64,000 nucleotides of DNA from positions 46,525 to 110,524 of the forward strand of contig CACJFI010000004.1 in the NCBI GenBank assembly GCA_902592615.1. The letters are read 5' to 3'. Positions 47,463-57,555 of the stretch are shown here, one piece after another; the stretch's first letter is position 1; every line of letters begins with the position of its first letter. This stretch comes from an uncultured SAR116 cluster alpha proteobacterium (GTDB taxonomy: Bacteria; Pseudomonadota; Alphaproteobacteria; Puniceispirillales; Marisalimonadaceae). The notes under the pieces are model-generated. The model ran no database searches. It saw only the letters and a list, made by a program, of their open reading frames with translations, and was not told where the DNA came from. Both the position numbers and the translations under genes were made by a program.

Positions 47463-48613
47463 TTATAAAATTTCCTCTTAATTAAATCTAATGAATTCAT
47501 CCTCGCTATTTTATCAATTTCTATTACGTCAGTAATATTTTTTGGAATAGATGAATCAGAAACATTTAGAGTTTCGTAAACAATATTATATATATCAGTA
47601 AAACTTACTTTATTTTTCAAAAAAGCATCGACGGCAATTTCATTTGAGGCATTTAGAACAACTGGAGACAAATAAGGATTTTGAAGCACTTCCCATCCTA
47701 GTTTTAATCCTGGAAATTTTTTAAAATCTGGCTGGAAAAAACTTAAATTGCAAATATTATGCAATGATATTTTTTTTAAATTTAAATCTAATCTCTCAGG
47801 CCAGTTAAGAGCAACACTTAGTGGTGTTATCATATCAGGAAGACCTAAATTTGCTAAAGTTGAACCGTCTTTATAATGAACTAATCCATGAATAATATGT
47901 TCAGGATGTACTACAACTTCAATTTTATTACTTTCAATATTAAATAGCACAGAAGCTTCAATAATTTCTAGAGCTTTATTAAACATTGTTGCACTATCTA
48001 CTGAGATTTTTTTACCCATTTTCCACACAGGATGTTTTATTGCATCTTGTGGTTTGATATTTTTAAAATTTTCAATTGGCATATTTAAAAAAGGACCTCC
48101 TGACGCAGTAAGTGTAATAAAGTCAACATTTGAAATATTATTTTTATCTAGACATTGAAATATTGCGCTGTGCTCAGAATCCACTGGTAAGATTTTAGCT
48201 TTCTTCTCATAACTTTTTTCCATAAAAATTTGGCCAGCAGAAACCAATGTTTCTTTATTTGCGATAGCAAGATTGTTCCCAACGCTGATTGCAGCGAATG
48301 CTGGATATAAGCCTGACATACCAACTATTCCAGATATTACAACATCACAACTTATCTTGGCTAATTCAATTAAATTAGACTTACCTACATTTAATTCACT
48401 TCTACCGTAATATGATTTAGCATTTTTGGTATTGGATAATACTACATTAGGAACATCAAACTCATTTACTATTTTGCTTAACAATTCTGCATTATTATGA
48501 GCAGACACACCAACAAGATTAAATTTTTCCCTATTTTTTCTTAACAAACGAAGAGAGGACTCACCTATAGAACCAGTTGCTCCTAATAAAATAATATTTT
48601 TTTTTTTATTCAT
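47459..48613 (-). CDS. dxr: 1-deoxy-D-xylulose 5-phosphate reductoisomerase
   Basis: First committed step of the MEP isoprenoid route. The 384-residue enzyme shows the NADPH fold ILLGATGSIGESSLRLL, NKETLVSAG, the metal-binding LPVDSEHSAIFQ, TLTASGGPF and the HPVWKMGKKISVDSATMFNKALE segment. Neighbouring uppS uses isoprenoid precursors, so the operon links both steps. Confidence 0.97.
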   Translation of the reverse strand: MNKKKNIILLGATGSIGESSLRLLRKNREKFNLVGVSAHNNAELLSKIVNEFDVPNVVLSNTKNAKSYYGRSELNVGKSNLIELAKISCDVVISGIVGMSGLYPAFAAISVGNNLAIANKETLVSAGQIFMEKSYEKKAKILPVDSEHSAIFQCLDKNNISNVDFITLTASGGPFLNMPIENFKNIKPQDAIKHPVWKMGKKISVDSATMFNKALEIIEASVLFNIESNKIEVVVHPEHIIHGLVHYKDGSTLANLGLPDMITPLSVALNWPERLDLNLKKISLHNICNLSFFQPDFKKFPGLKLGWEVLQNPYLSPVVLNASNEIAVDAFLKNKVSFTDIYNIVYETLNVSDSSIPKNITDVIEIDKIARMNSLDLIKRKFYK

Positions 48614-48623
48614 TATTAATTTT

Positions 48624-49460
48624 TCAATTAATTGATATATATAAGAAAGGTATTACTAAGAAATAACCATCAAATCTATCCATTAAACCTCCATGACCGG
48701 GGATTAATTTCCCACTATCCTTTACTCCTATGTTTCTTTTAAAAATTGACTCTAAAAGATCTCCAGAAAAAGCAATGGCACCTATAAAAAAACCATATAT
48801 TAAAGAATAAATAACATTAAAGTTCATTAAATCTTTAATAAAATAAGAAATCATAATAGTAAAAGATAGCCCAATAATGGTGCCTTCAATGGTTTTACCT
48901 TTACTTATTAAAGGAATGATTTTTCTTTTACCAAATAATTTGCCTCCCAAATAAGCAAAAATATCCATAGCACTTACTAAAATTACGACATATAAAACAA
49001 TATATAATCCGTTAGGGCTTTGTAAAATACTAATAAGAGAAAAAAAAGAAATAATTATTAAGTTAGATAGGATCAAATTTATCATTTCATTTTTTTTGTA
49101 TAAAAGAAAGATTGTATTAAAAAAAACAGAAATAGAAAGAAAGGTAATAAAGTTATTAAAAAATAAATATACAATCTCAATTTCATTTATCTCTAAAATT
49201 GTAAAAAACAAAAGAAGTATTTGTAATAAAAAAATTTTAAAAAATTGCTGTCTTTGTAAAATTTTTACCGTCAATTTTTCGTATTCAAAAAGTATTACAC
49301 AAAAAAGTATATAAAAAAAAATTGAAACAAATGGATTTCCAAATAAAAGGAGTAGCATGAATAAAAATGATAATACTGTAGTTGAGATAAATCTTTTTCT
49401 AAATTCCTGCATTTTCATCAAGGATATTATATTATTAAAAAGTTTAATTATCACCACCAT
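48624..49460 (-). CDS. cdsA: Phosphatidate cytidylyltransferase
   Basis: Makes CDP-diacylglycerol for phospholipid synthesis. The 278-residue protein has about eight membrane segments; the signature near the C-terminus (SGDLLESIFKRNIGVKDSGKL, then PGHGGLMDRFDG) holds the metal-binding acids. The ATG at 49460 overlaps uppS by 17 bases. ATGs at 49418 and 49412 (MQEFRKR) would give a N-terminus closer to relatives and are as likely. Confidence 0.93.
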   Translation of the reverse strand: MVVIIKLFNNIISLMKMQEFRKRFISTTVLSFLFMLLLLFGNPFVSIFFYILFCVILFEYEKLTVKILQRQQFFKIFLLQILLLFFTILEINEIEIVYLFFNNFITFLSISVFFNTIFLLYKKNEMINLILSNLIIISFFSLISILQSPNGLYIVLYVVILVSAMDIFAYLGGKLFGKRKIIPLISKGKTIEGTIIGLSFTIMISYFIKDLMNFNVIYSLIYGFFIGAIAFSGDLLESIFKRNIGVKDSGKLIPGHGGLMDRFDGYFLVIPFLYISIN

Positions 49461-50130
49461 ATTTTCTTATTCTTTTAGAATAATCTAAGATACAATTTTC
49501 TAATATTAATTTATTAAATTCAGGCCACATTTGGGGTATAAACATTAATTCAGTATAAGCTAAATCCCATAAAAGAAAATTAGATAATCTCATCTCGCCA
49601 CCTGTCCTAATCAATAGATCTGGGTCTGGCAAATCTTTGTTTAAAGTATATTTCTTGAAATCCTTTTCACTTATTTCTTTAAAATTTTCTTTGTGAATTA
49701 GAATTTCATTAATCGCAGAAACAATATCCAACCTACCACCATAATTTAGAGCTAAAGTTATAACAACACCGTTGTTGAGTTGAGAGCTCTTATGAATAAT
49801 TTCGATTTTATCTTTAATGTTTTTTTCAAAAGGTAAAAAGTTACCAATAAACCTTAATCTAAAATTATTTTCATTAATTTTAGATATTGTATGGTCTAAG
49901 AATTCATTCAACAAAGTCATTAAAAAAGAGATTTCTTTAGAAGACCTTTTCCAATTCTCTGTTGAAAAAACAAAAACAGTTAAGAATTTTAGTTTAAAAT
50001 CTTGAATATTGTTAATTATATTCCATAAGTTTTCAGCACCTTTTCTATGGCCTTCATAAGTTGGTAAGTTATTAGCAATAGCCCATCGTCTGTTGCCATC
50101 CATAATTATAGCTATATGATCTAATTTCAT
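49444..50130 (-). CDS. uppS: Undecaprenyl diphosphate synthase
   Basis: A 228-residue cis-prenyltransferase that makes the C55 carrier for cell wall and LPS. It shows IAIIMDGNRRWA (7-18) with the catalytic Asp, GHRKGAENL, TVFVFSTENWKRS, ALNYGGR and DLLIRTGGEMRLSNFLLWDLAYTE. It starts one base after frr. Confidence 0.97.
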   Translation of the reverse strand: MKLDHIAIIMDGNRRWAIANNLPTYEGHRKGAENLWNIINNIQDFKLKFLTVFVFSTENWKRSSKEISFLMTLLNEFLDHTISKINENNFRLRFIGNFLPFEKNIKDKIEIIHKSSQLNNGVVITLALNYGGRLDIVSAINEILIHKENFKEISEKDFKKYTLNKDLPDPDLLIRTGGEMRLSNFLLWDLAYTELMFIPQMWPEFNKLILENCILDYSKRIRKYGGDN

Positions 50131-50131
50131 A

Positions 50132-50689
50132 TTAATTATCTAATATTTCCTTTTCTTTATTCGAAAATATATTATCAATGTTACTTATAATTTCATCTGT
50201 AATTTGTTGGATTAACTGTTCGTTTTGATGTTTTTTATCTTCACTAATTTCACCATTTTTTTGAAGTTTTCTAACAATTTCAACATATTCTCTTCTGATG
50301 TTCCTTACCGCAATTTTAGAATTTTCAGCATATTTTGCTGCAACCTTAGTAATTTCTATTCTTCTTTCTTCAGATAAAGGGGGAATATTAATCCTAATTG
50401 CATTACCTTCAACCATAGGATTAAGTCCTAATGGACTTTCTCTTATACTTTTTTCAGTTGCAGCCACTAATGATGCATCCCAAACATTCACTAACAATAA
50501 TCTAGCCTCTGGTACACTAATAGAACTAACTTGGTTTATAGGCATTAAACTTCCATAAGCATTAACATTAATTTGATCTAACATCGAGGAAGACGCCCTT
50601 CCAACTCTAAGTCCACTTAAATCTTTTTTTAGAGAATTAATAGCTTTTTCCATTCGAGCTTTTATTTCACTAGATTTTAATTCAGCCAT
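50132..50689 (-). CDS. frr: Ribosome recycling factor
   Basis: A 185-residue RRF that splits post-termination ribosomes together with EF-G. It shows the L-RVGRASSSMLDQINVNAYG segment, PLNQ-type loop (here MPINQVSSISVPEAR) and the C-terminal VRNIRREYVEIVRK helix. Located in the conserved tsf-pyrH-frr-uppS order. Confidence 0.97.
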   Translation of the reverse strand: MAELKSSEIKARMEKAINSLKKDLSGLRVGRASSSMLDQINVNAYGSLMPINQVSSISVPEARLLLVNVWDASLVAATEKSIRESPLGLNPMVEGNAIRINIPPLSEERRIEITKVAAKYAENSKIAVRNIRREYVEIVRKLQKNGEISEDKKHQNEQLIQQITDEIISNIDNIFSNKEKEILDN

Positions 50690-50699
50690 TAAGTTGCTC

Positions 50700-51422
50700 C
50701 TAATCAGTAATTATAGTGAAAGAACCTTCACCTTTTAAAACTTTTGTTAAATTTTTCTTTTTGTTTATAGAACAAACCACAATTGGTATTTTGTTTTCTC
50801 TTGCTAAAGATACAGCTGATGCATCCATGACTTTAAGATCTTTACTCAATACATCAAGATAATTAAGAGTTTTAAATTTAATTGCTGTTTTATCTTTTTT
50901 AGGATCAGCAGAGTATACACCATCAACAAGGGTAGCCTTAATAATTGCATCACAGTTCATTTCTGATGCTCTGAGAGCAGCTGCAGTATCAGTCGTAAAA
51001 TATGGGTTTCCAGTTCCAGCAGCAAAAATTACCACTCTACCTTTTTCCATATGTCTTTTTGCTCTTCTTCTTATGTATTGTTCACAAACTGCTGATATTG
51101 GCAATGCTGATTGAACTCTTGTTTGAATTCCTATTTTCTCCATTGCATTTTGAATTGCTAGGCTATTCATAACTGTAGCGAGCATACCCATATAGTCTCC
51201 AGTAGCTCTATCCATCCCATTTTGAGCATTTGATATGCCTCTATATATGTTACCGCCACCTACTACTATACATAACTGAACACCCGATTTAACGACTTCG
51301 TCAATTTGATTAGCGAAGTTCTTTACAACCGAAGAATTTATCCCAAAGGAATCATCACCCATTAGGGACTCACCAGATATTTTAAGAAGAATTTTTTTCC
51401 AATTTAAATTATTCAAAACCAT
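50700..51422 (-). CDS. pyrH: UMP kinase
   Basis: A 240-residue amino-acid-kinase-fold enzyme making UDP. Seen are [60 protein letters not shown] and the Asp-rich [11 protein letters not shown]. Bacterial enzymes are controlled by GTP and UTP. It is 19 bases after tsf. Confidence 0.97.
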   Translation of the reverse strand: MVLNNLNWKKILLKISGESLMGDDSFGINSSVVKNFANQIDEVVKSGVQLCIVVGGGNIYRGISNAQNGMDRATGDYMGMLATVMNSLAIQNAMEKIGIQTRVQSALPISAVCEQYIRRRAKRHMEKGRVVIFAAGTGNPYFTTDTAAALRASEMNCDAIIKATLVDGVYSADPKKDKTAIKFKTLNYLDVLSKDLKVMDASAVSLARENKIPIVVCSINKKKNLTKVLKGEGSFTIITD

Positions 51423-51441
51423 TCCTAAGATTTAATTTTGA

Positions 51442-52368
51442 TTACTTCATATCAGCAGTAGCAGCAACTTCAGCTGCAAAATCATTTTTAGCAACTTCTA
51501 TTCCTTCACCTAATTTGAATATTTTAAAGTCCTTTATTCGCACTTCAACACCAAGATCATTAGATAACTTTTTAATGATATCTTTTATTTTAGTTTCACC
51601 GTCGATTACTGAAATTTGTTCGTTTAAAACGACTTCTTGAAAAAACTTCTGCAATCTTCCTTGAACTATTTTTTCTGCGATCTCTTTAGGCTTTCCAGAT
51701 GACATTGCTTGATCTATTAGAACATCTCTTTCTCTATTAACTAAATCACTATCAAGATCATCAATATTTATAGCTTTAGGAGACGTAGCAGCAATATGCA
51801 TAGCTATTTGTTTTCCAACATCAAATAATTGACTTTCTTTTGCTTGTGTTTCAATAGCAACAATTACACCTAATTTTCCAAGATCTTCTGTGATTTTATT
51901 ATGAATATATGATACTAAAATACCTTCTGACACCTCAAGATATTCAACTCGTCTAATATTCATATTTTCTCCAATAGTTGCTATATTATTACCGAGTTCT
52001 TGATCTACAGTTCTATCCGTGCCAGGAAATTGTAAGTCTTTTAATGAATTAATGTCAGATTTATATGTGAGAGCTAAATTGCTGCATTTTTTTACAAAAT
52101 TTTGGAATAATTCATTTCTTGCTACAAAGTCTGTTTCAGAGTTAATCTCAACAATTGCTCCTTGTAAACCATTTGTACTTATACCTATTAAGCCTTCGGC
52201 TGCAATTCTGCTTGATTTTTTTGCAATAGCAGACAAACCTTGCTTTCTAAGCCAATCAATTGCATCTTCCATATTCCCATTGGATTCTACCAAAGCTTTT
52301 TTACAGTCCATCATGCCTGCACCACTTTTTTCCCTTAATTCTTTGACCATTGATGCTGACAATGTCAT
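51442..52368 (-). CDS. tsf: Elongation factor Ts
   Basis: A 308-residue nucleotide exchange factor for EF-Tu. The N-terminal UBA-like domain VKELREKSGAGMMDCKKALVE (8-28) and the core TDFVARNELFQNFV are unmistakable. The dimerisation region and the conserved PKAI-D-type segment are present. It follows rpsB by 59 bases and is probably cotranscribed from the promoter at 53364-53392. Confidence 0.97.
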   Translation of the reverse strand: MTLSASMVKELREKSGAGMMDCKKALVESNGNMEDAIDWLRKQGLSAIAKKSSRIAAEGLIGISTNGLQGAIVEINSETDFVARNELFQNFVKKCSNLALTYKSDINSLKDLQFPGTDRTVDQELGNNIATIGENMNIRRVEYLEVSEGILVSYIHNKITEDLGKLGVIVAIETQAKESQLFDVGKQIAMHIAATSPKAINIDDLDSDLVNRERDVLIDQAMSSGKPKEIAEKIVQGRLQKFFQEVVLNEQISVIDGETKIKDIIKKLSNDLGVEVRIKDFKIFKLGEGIEVAKNDFAAEVAATADMK

Positions 52369-52427
52369 AATTTTTCCTTTCTATGCTCTCAATACGTATG
52401 AATATAATTTATATAAATAACATTAAA

Positions 52428-53279
52428 TTAATCATTATTGCTAGATACATCATCATTTATAGTTTCTTCAATTGAAGTGTTTGTACTAATATTTTTTTTA
52501 ATTGGAGTATCTTCAATTGGAACATCATCTATTATTTTTTCTTCTACTAAATCTTGTGCTTCGCCTACGTCGATACCTTTCTCTTCTAAATTACTTTCTA
52601 ATCCTTTTAAAACTGAGGCTGCAATTAAATCACAATATAGAGAAATTGCTCTTAATGCGTCATCATTACCAGGAATTGGATAATCTACACCAGATGGATT
52701 GGTATTTGTATCGCAAATAGCAATCACTGGAATATTCAAGTTATTAGCTTCCAAAACTGCAATTGCCTCTTTATTTGTATCAATTATAAATAAAGCATCC
52801 GGAATACCGTTCATATTCTTTATACCACCTAAGGTTAAATCAAGCTTTTCTTTTTGCCTTTCTATATTAAGTCTTTCTTTTTTAGTTAAATTATTTATTT
52901 CAGTAGATGAAATTCTTTCTTCTAAATCTTTTAGTTTTTTTATTGATTTAGATACCGTTTCCCAATTTGTTAGCATTCCACCTAACCATCTATGATTCAC
53001 AAAGTATTGTCCACAGTTAGTTGCTGCTTGCGCAATCAGATCAGAAGCAGAACGTTTTGTTCCTACAAATAGAAATTTACCTCCATTTTTGGCAATAGAT
53101 TGTACAGCTTCTAATGCTTCGTATAACATTGGGACTGTTTTTTCTAAATTAATAATATGAATGTTATTTCTTTTTCCAAATATATATGGTTCCATTTTTG
53201 GGTTCCATCTTCTAGTATGATGACCAAAATGAACTCCAGCTTCTAACAGCTGACGCATTGTAAACGTAGGTAATGACAT
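52428..53279 (-). CDS. rpsB: 30S ribosomal protein S2
   Basis: A 283-residue S2. I place the start at the ATG at 53279 ([20 protein letters not shown]), because an AAGGA ribosome site lies seven bases upstream; the open frame reaches further to 53354 but that part is leader. Family motifs: [30 protein letters not shown] and [16 protein letters not shown]. The C-terminal ~45 residues are an acidic/Asn-Thr-rich tail that many alphaproteobacteria have. First gene of rpsB-tsf. Confidence 0.97.
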   Translation of the reverse strand: MSLPTFTMRQLLEAGVHFGHHTRRWNPKMEPYIFGKRNNIHIINLEKTVPMLYEALEAVQSIAKNGGKFLFVGTKRSASDLIAQAATNCGQYFVNHRWLGGMLTNWETVSKSIKKLKDLEERISSTEINNLTKKERLNIERQKEKLDLTLGGIKNMNGIPDALFIIDTNKEAIAVLEANNLNIPVIAICDTNTNPSGVDYPIPGNDDALRAISLYCDLIAASVLKGLESNLEEKGIDVGEAQDLVEEKIIDDVPIEDTPIKKNISTNTSIEETINDDVSSNND

Positions 53280-53350
53280 AATAATTCCTTTACCGGTTAA
53301 TGTTAAAGTAATGTTTACGAACACCGGACGGTTAAAAAACCAAACATTAC
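53280..53350 (-). promoter_or_regulatory. Structured 5' leader of rpsB
   Basis: The 70-base leader can fold. Positions 53342-53350 and 53308-53316 (GTAATGTTT / AAACATTAC on the minus strand) form a nine-pair outer stem, and 53330-53341 (GGTTttttAACC) forms a small inner hairpin. A CCGGT-type element is repeated, at 53322-53327 in the loop and at 53292-53298 just before the ribosome site. S2 is known in E. coli to repress its own rpsB-tsf mRNA, so an S2-responsive leader is plausible but unproven here. Confidence 0.45.
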
Positions 53351-53363
53351 ACAAGATTTTTAC

Positions 53364-53392
53364 CTAATAGATCACTTTCATCAATTTTGCAA
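53364..53392 (-). promoter_or_regulatory. Probable sigma-70 promoter of rpsB-tsf
   Basis: On the minus strand TTGCAA (53392-53387) and TATTAG (53369-53364) are separated by exactly 17 bases, each matching 4 of 6 consensus bases. It lies between dnaE and the structured rpsB leader. Confidence 0.5.
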
Positions 53393-53412
53393 GTTAATAA
53401 ATAAATAGAAAA

Positions 53413-56400
53413 TTATGAAAATCTAAAGTGTTGAATTCCACTTATTGTTGACAGATCATTAATAAATTTAGATGATAATTTTATATTTTCTTTAATTTTA
53501 ATTTCAACTTGCTCTTCTTTATACGAACTTTTGATTAAAATATCAGAATGTCCAACTTCTAAGATTTTTAATAATGGAACAAGTTTATCTAAATGTTTAT
53601 TAGTATTTGTATATAAAGTTATATTATATTTGTTTTCTGCAATATAATCGTTTAACAAATGTATTCTTTTTACAACAATTCTAGAATTTTGATAATTTTC
53701 ATTTTTAATTTCAGCATCAATTAAAATAAGATTTTTTTCTATTAAATAGTTTTCATATTTAAGTAAAACATCTGAAAATATATTTATGTCTAAGGAGCCT
53801 TTTAAATCATTTAATTGGATTGAAACCCATCTACCTCTAGGAGATTGTCTTTTTTGAATTTTAGAAATCAGACCACATAATTTAACATTGATTTTGCTAT
53901 ATTTTTCATGTCCATTCAGTATTTGAACACTTGTGCTAACATTCATTTTTGATAAAATATTTGAGTAATTATCTAATGGATGCGCTGACAAATATAATCC
54001 AAGAGATGAAAATTCATTATTTATATTTTCTTGATAACTCCATTCTGTATAATCTTGCAGATTAATAAGTAGCTTGTTAGATTCTCCATCATTAAAAAGA
54101 TTTGATTGATTGGAACTTTTTTCTTTATCTATAGAATGAGAATAGTTTAACATCAAATCAATAGATTTGAATAATTTATTTCTATTTATTTCAATCTTGT
54201 CAAAAGCTCCTGATTTAATAAGACTTTCAAATGATTTTTTTGTTATTAGGGAATAAGGTACCCTATTTAAAAAATTGTCAATATTTTTAAATTCACCATC
54301 TTTTTCTCTAATTTGTATAATTTTTTTAATAGCATCAGTTCCAACATTTTTTATAGAAGATAATGAGTATCTTATTCCAAATTCACAAGAAGAAATATTC
54401 TCTATAACAAATTCATAACTACTTTTATTAATACATGGTTTGAGTATTTTTAACCCTAATTTTTTTGCATCCTCTACAAATAAAGATAATTTTTCAGTAT
54501 TATTATTTTCTAGAGTCATCATAGAAACAAAAAACTCATGCACATAATTTGTTTTTATCCAGGCAGTTTGGTAAGCAATCAAAGCATAAGCAGCAGCATG
54601 TGATTTATTAAAACCATATCCTGCGAAAGCAGCTATTTGATCAAAAATTTCTTTTGCTTTTTCTTCGCTAATTCCTCTTTTATTCGTACCTTCTAAAAAA
54701 AATTTCTTTTGTTGAGACATCTCTTCTTTATCTTTTTTACCCATCGCCCTTCTTAATATATCCGCTTTACCCAATGAGAACTCAGCTAATATTTGTGCAG
54801 CTCTTAAAACTTGTTCTTGATATATAAATATCCCATAAGTTTCTGCTAGAATAGTTTCTAAACTAGGATGCATATAAACTATATTTTCTTTTCCATGTTT
54901 TCTATTTATATAACTTGGGATATTTTCCATAGGTCCAGGTCTATATAACGAAACAACAGCAATTATATCCTCAAATCTGTCTGGTTTTAATCCAACTAAA
55001 ACATCTTTCATTCCAGCAGATTCCAACTGAAATATGCCAGTAGTAGATCCAGTTGATAACAATTCATATGTTTTTTTATCATTTAACGAAATTTTGCTAA
55101 GATCAAAATTTATATCTTTAAGCCTTATTAAAGTCTCAGCTTTAGAAAGAACAGTTAATGTTTTTAAACCAAGAAAGTCGAATTTTACAAGTCCAGCTTT
55201 TTCAACAAATTTCATATTAAATTGAGTTGCTGGAATTTCATCTTCATTAAACTTGTATAATGGAATTAATTCATGAAGTGGTTTATCTCCAATGACTAAA
55301 CCTGCAGCATGTGTTGAAACATGTCTATTTAATCCTTCAATATCAATAGCAATTTTAATTAAATTTTGTACTTGATCATTCTCAGCTATTTCATTTTTAA
55401 GTATCTCATTGGAATCAACGGCTTCTTGAATTGTAATAGGTTTAGTCGGAACAAATGGTATTAATTTTGCAATTTTATCCACTTGACCATATGGCATTTC
55501 TAATACTCTTCCAACATCACGAATGGCTGCTTTTGCTTGAAGACTTCCAAAAGTAATTATTTGAGCAACCTTATCTTTTCCATATCTATTTCTAACATAT
55601 TCAATTACTTCCTCTCTTCTATCTTGACAAAAATCAATATCAAAATCAGGCATTGAAATTCGTTCTGGATTTAAAAAACGTTCAAATAATAAACCCCACC
55701 TTATAGGATCAAGGTCTGTAATACTTAACGACCAAGAAACTATTGATCCTGCTCCAGACCCACGACCTGGGCCAACTGGAATCTTTTTTTCTTTTGACCA
55801 TTTTATAAAATCATAAACTATTAAAAAATAACCTGAAAAACCCATCTCATTAATTATTTTGAGTTCTTTATCAAGACGTTTTTTATAATTATTTAATTCA
55901 TCATCAGAAAATTTATTTGGTAATGAATCTATCCTAGCAATTAATCCTTTAAGAGATATTTTTTGAAGGTAATCAGCTTCTGAAATGTTATCTAAACCTG
56001 GATACTTTGGTAAGATTGGATTTATTGTTTTTAAAAAGAAAGAACATCTTTTTGCAATTGTTATGGTGTTTTCAATTGCTTCTGGAATATCTTTAAATAA
56101 TGATATCATTTTTTTAGGATTTTTTAGATAATGTTCTTTAGTCAGAACTCTTCTCTTATCAGACGAAATTGTAAGCCCCTTATCTATACAAGTTAATACT
56201 TGATGAGCTTCAAATTTATTTTCATTTTGAAAAAAACAATCGTTTGTTGCTACTAATGGAATATTTAATTCACATGCAAGATCTGTTAAAATTTTTTCAG
56301 CAATTAACTGACTTTTAATACCATGCCTTTGGAGTTCAACATATAAATTATCATTAAAAATATTTTTCAAATATTTAAGCCGTTCTCTTACTAATTTTAT

Positions 56401-56838
56401 ATTGTTTAAGGAAGCTGGTTTTGCCAAAAAACCATTTTCAATACCACCAGTTAATAGTAAAATTCCATCTTTGCGCTTTTCTAGTTCAATTCCACTAATA
56501 AATTTTTCATAATTTTCGTTACTTGAAATAGCATTAGATAAAAATAATAAATTTTTATAACCAATTTCATTTTTAGCTAATAAAACAACTTCTCCAATAT
56601 CTTCATTATCTTTTCCATTTTGACTAATGTTAACTTGAATTCCAATTATAGGTTGGATGCCATAAGAAATCATTTTTAGAGAAAACTCTAAAGCTCCAAA
56701 AAGATTGTTGGTGTCAGTAATTCCAATTGCAGGTTGATCGTTTTCGACGCAGAATTTTGATAAATCATCAAAGGTTAACATTCCTTCAGCAAGAGAAAAA
56801 TTTGAGTGTAATCGTAAGTGAATAAATACATTTTTCAT
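53413..56838 (-). CDS. dnaE: DNA polymerase III alpha subunit
   Basis: The replicative polymerase, 1141 residues. It has an N-terminal PHP domain (FIHLRLHSNFSLAEGML), the family-C catalytic core with PDFDIDF at 397-403 holding two of the catalytic Asp, GPGRGSGAGSIVSW and the thumb/fingers region AMGKKDKEEM and GYGFNKSHAAAYALIAYQTAWIK, then a helix-hairpin-helix and OB domain. This is the DnaE1 type. It follows lolD by 21 bases. Confidence 0.98.
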   Translation of the reverse strand: MKNVFIHLRLHSNFSLAEGMLTFDDLSKFCVENDQPAIGITDTNNLFGALEFSLKMISYGIQPIIGIQVNISQNGKDNEDIGEVVLLAKNEIGYKNLLFLSNAISSNENYEKFISGIELEKRKDGILLLTGGIENGFLAKPASLNNIKLVRERLKYLKNIFNDNLYVELQRHGIKSQLIAEKILTDLACELNIPLVATNDCFFQNENKFEAHQVLTCIDKGLTISSDKRRVLTKEHYLKNPKKMISLFKDIPEAIENTITIAKRCSFFLKTINPILPKYPGLDNISEADYLQKISLKGLIARIDSLPNKFSDDELNNYKKRLDKELKIINEMGFSGYFLIVYDFIKWSKEKKIPVGPGRGSGAGSIVSWSLSITDLDPIRWGLLFERFLNPERISMPDFDIDFCQDRREEVIEYVRNRYGKDKVAQIITFGSLQAKAAIRDVGRVLEMPYGQVDKIAKLIPFVPTKPITIQEAVDSNEILKNEIAENDQVQNLIKIAIDIEGLNRHVSTHAAGLVIGDKPLHELIPLYKFNEDEIPATQFNMKFVEKAGLVKFDFLGLKTLTVLSKAETLIRLKDINFDLSKISLNDKKTYELLSTGSTTGIFQLESAGMKDVLVGLKPDRFEDIIAVVSLYRPGPMENIPSYINRKHGKENIVYMHPSLETILAETYGIFIYQEQVLRAAQILAEFSLGKADILRRAMGKKDKEEMSQQKKFFLEGTNKRGISEEKAKEIFDQIAAFAGYGFNKSHAAAYALIAYQTAWIKTNYVHEFFVSMMTLENNNTEKLSLFVEDAKKLGLKILKPCINKSSYEFVIENISSCEFGIRYSLSSIKNVGTDAIKKIIQIREKDGEFKNIDNFLNRVPYSLITKKSFESLIKSGAFDKIEINRNKLFKSIDLMLNYSHSIDKEKSSNQSNLFNDGESNKLLINLQDYTEWSYQENINNEFSSLGLYLSAHPLDNYSNILSKMNVSTSVQILNGHEKYSKINVKLCGLISKIQKRQSPRGRWVSIQLNDLKGSLDINIFSDVLLKYENYLIEKNLILIDAEIKNENYQNSRIVVKRIHLLNDYIAENKYNITLYTNTNKHLDKLVPLLKILEVGHSDILIKSSYKEEQVEIKIKENIKLSSKFINDLSTISGIQHFRFS

Positions 56839-56859
56839 TTTTAAAATTTAATTTTAAAA

Positions 56860-57555
56860 TTATTCATCAGAAACGGAACCATTTTTTAAAACTATTTTTC
56901 TATCCATTAGTTTTGCTAAATCACTATTATGAGTAGCAAAAATACAACTTATGTTTAATGACTTAACTAATTCGTATAAAATTTCAAATACGTTTTTAGC
57001 ACTAGTAGCATCCAAATTACCTGTAGGTTCGTCAGCTAAGATTAAATTAGGAGAATTTGACAATGCTCTTGCAATAGCAACTCTTTGAGCCTCTCCACCA
57101 GACAACTTTGCAGGCCTAAATTCAAGTCTGTTCTTTAAACCTAAAGCTGATAATATTTCTTTGGATTTTTTTTCTGCTTCTATTTTAGATTTCCCCATAA
57201 TTAGTTGTGGTAACATAACATTCTCTAAAGCAGAAAATTCTTGAAAAAGACGATGTGACTGAAAGATAAATCCAATCTCAGCCCCTCTTATAAATGTTTT
57301 ACGATCTTCACTTAATTTTGTACAATCATGTCCACTTAAACTAATTGAACCAAATGTGGGTTTTTCAAGCAAACCTGCGATATTTAATAAAGTTGATTTT
57401 CCAGTTCCACTAGGTCCAATTAAGGAAATCATTTCACCCTTCAAAACTTTAATATTTACGTTATTTAAAACTCTAATATTTTGTGATTCTTGATTATAAA
57501 TATGAGAAATATTCTTTAAAATTAAAAAATCTTTATTATCCAAAACACTACTCAT
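56860..57555 (-). CDS. lolD: Lipoprotein-releasing ABC transporter ATPase LolD
   Basis: A 231-residue ABC ATPase that powers release of lipoproteins from the inner membrane. Walker A is IGPSGTGKST, the signature is LSGGEAQRVAIARAL, Walker B is LILADEPTGNLD, and the H-loop is FATHNSDLA. It overlaps the permease gene lolC by eight bases, which fixes the assignment among related ATPases. Confidence 0.96.
   Translation of the reverse strand: MSSVLDNKDFLILKNISHIYNQESQNIRVLNNVNIKVLKGEMISLIGPSGTGKSTLLNIAGLLEKPTFGSISLSGHDCTKLSEDRKTFIRGAEIGFIFQSHRLFQEFSALENVMLPQLIMGKSKIEAEKKSKEILSALGLKNRLEFRPAKLSGGEAQRVAIARALSNSPNLILADEPTGNLDATSAKNVFEILYELVKSLNISCIFATHNSDLAKLMDRKIVLKNGSVSDE

Noticed and set aside
51998..52995. 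Plus-strand open frames opposite tsf and rpsB
   Set aside because: Antisense to essential conserved genes, with low-complexity Ser/Leu-rich products and no ribosome sites.
53280..53354. 25-residue N-terminal extension of S2
   Set aside because: The extension coincides with a structured leader, and the ATG at 53279 has an AAGGA site and gives the normal S2 start.
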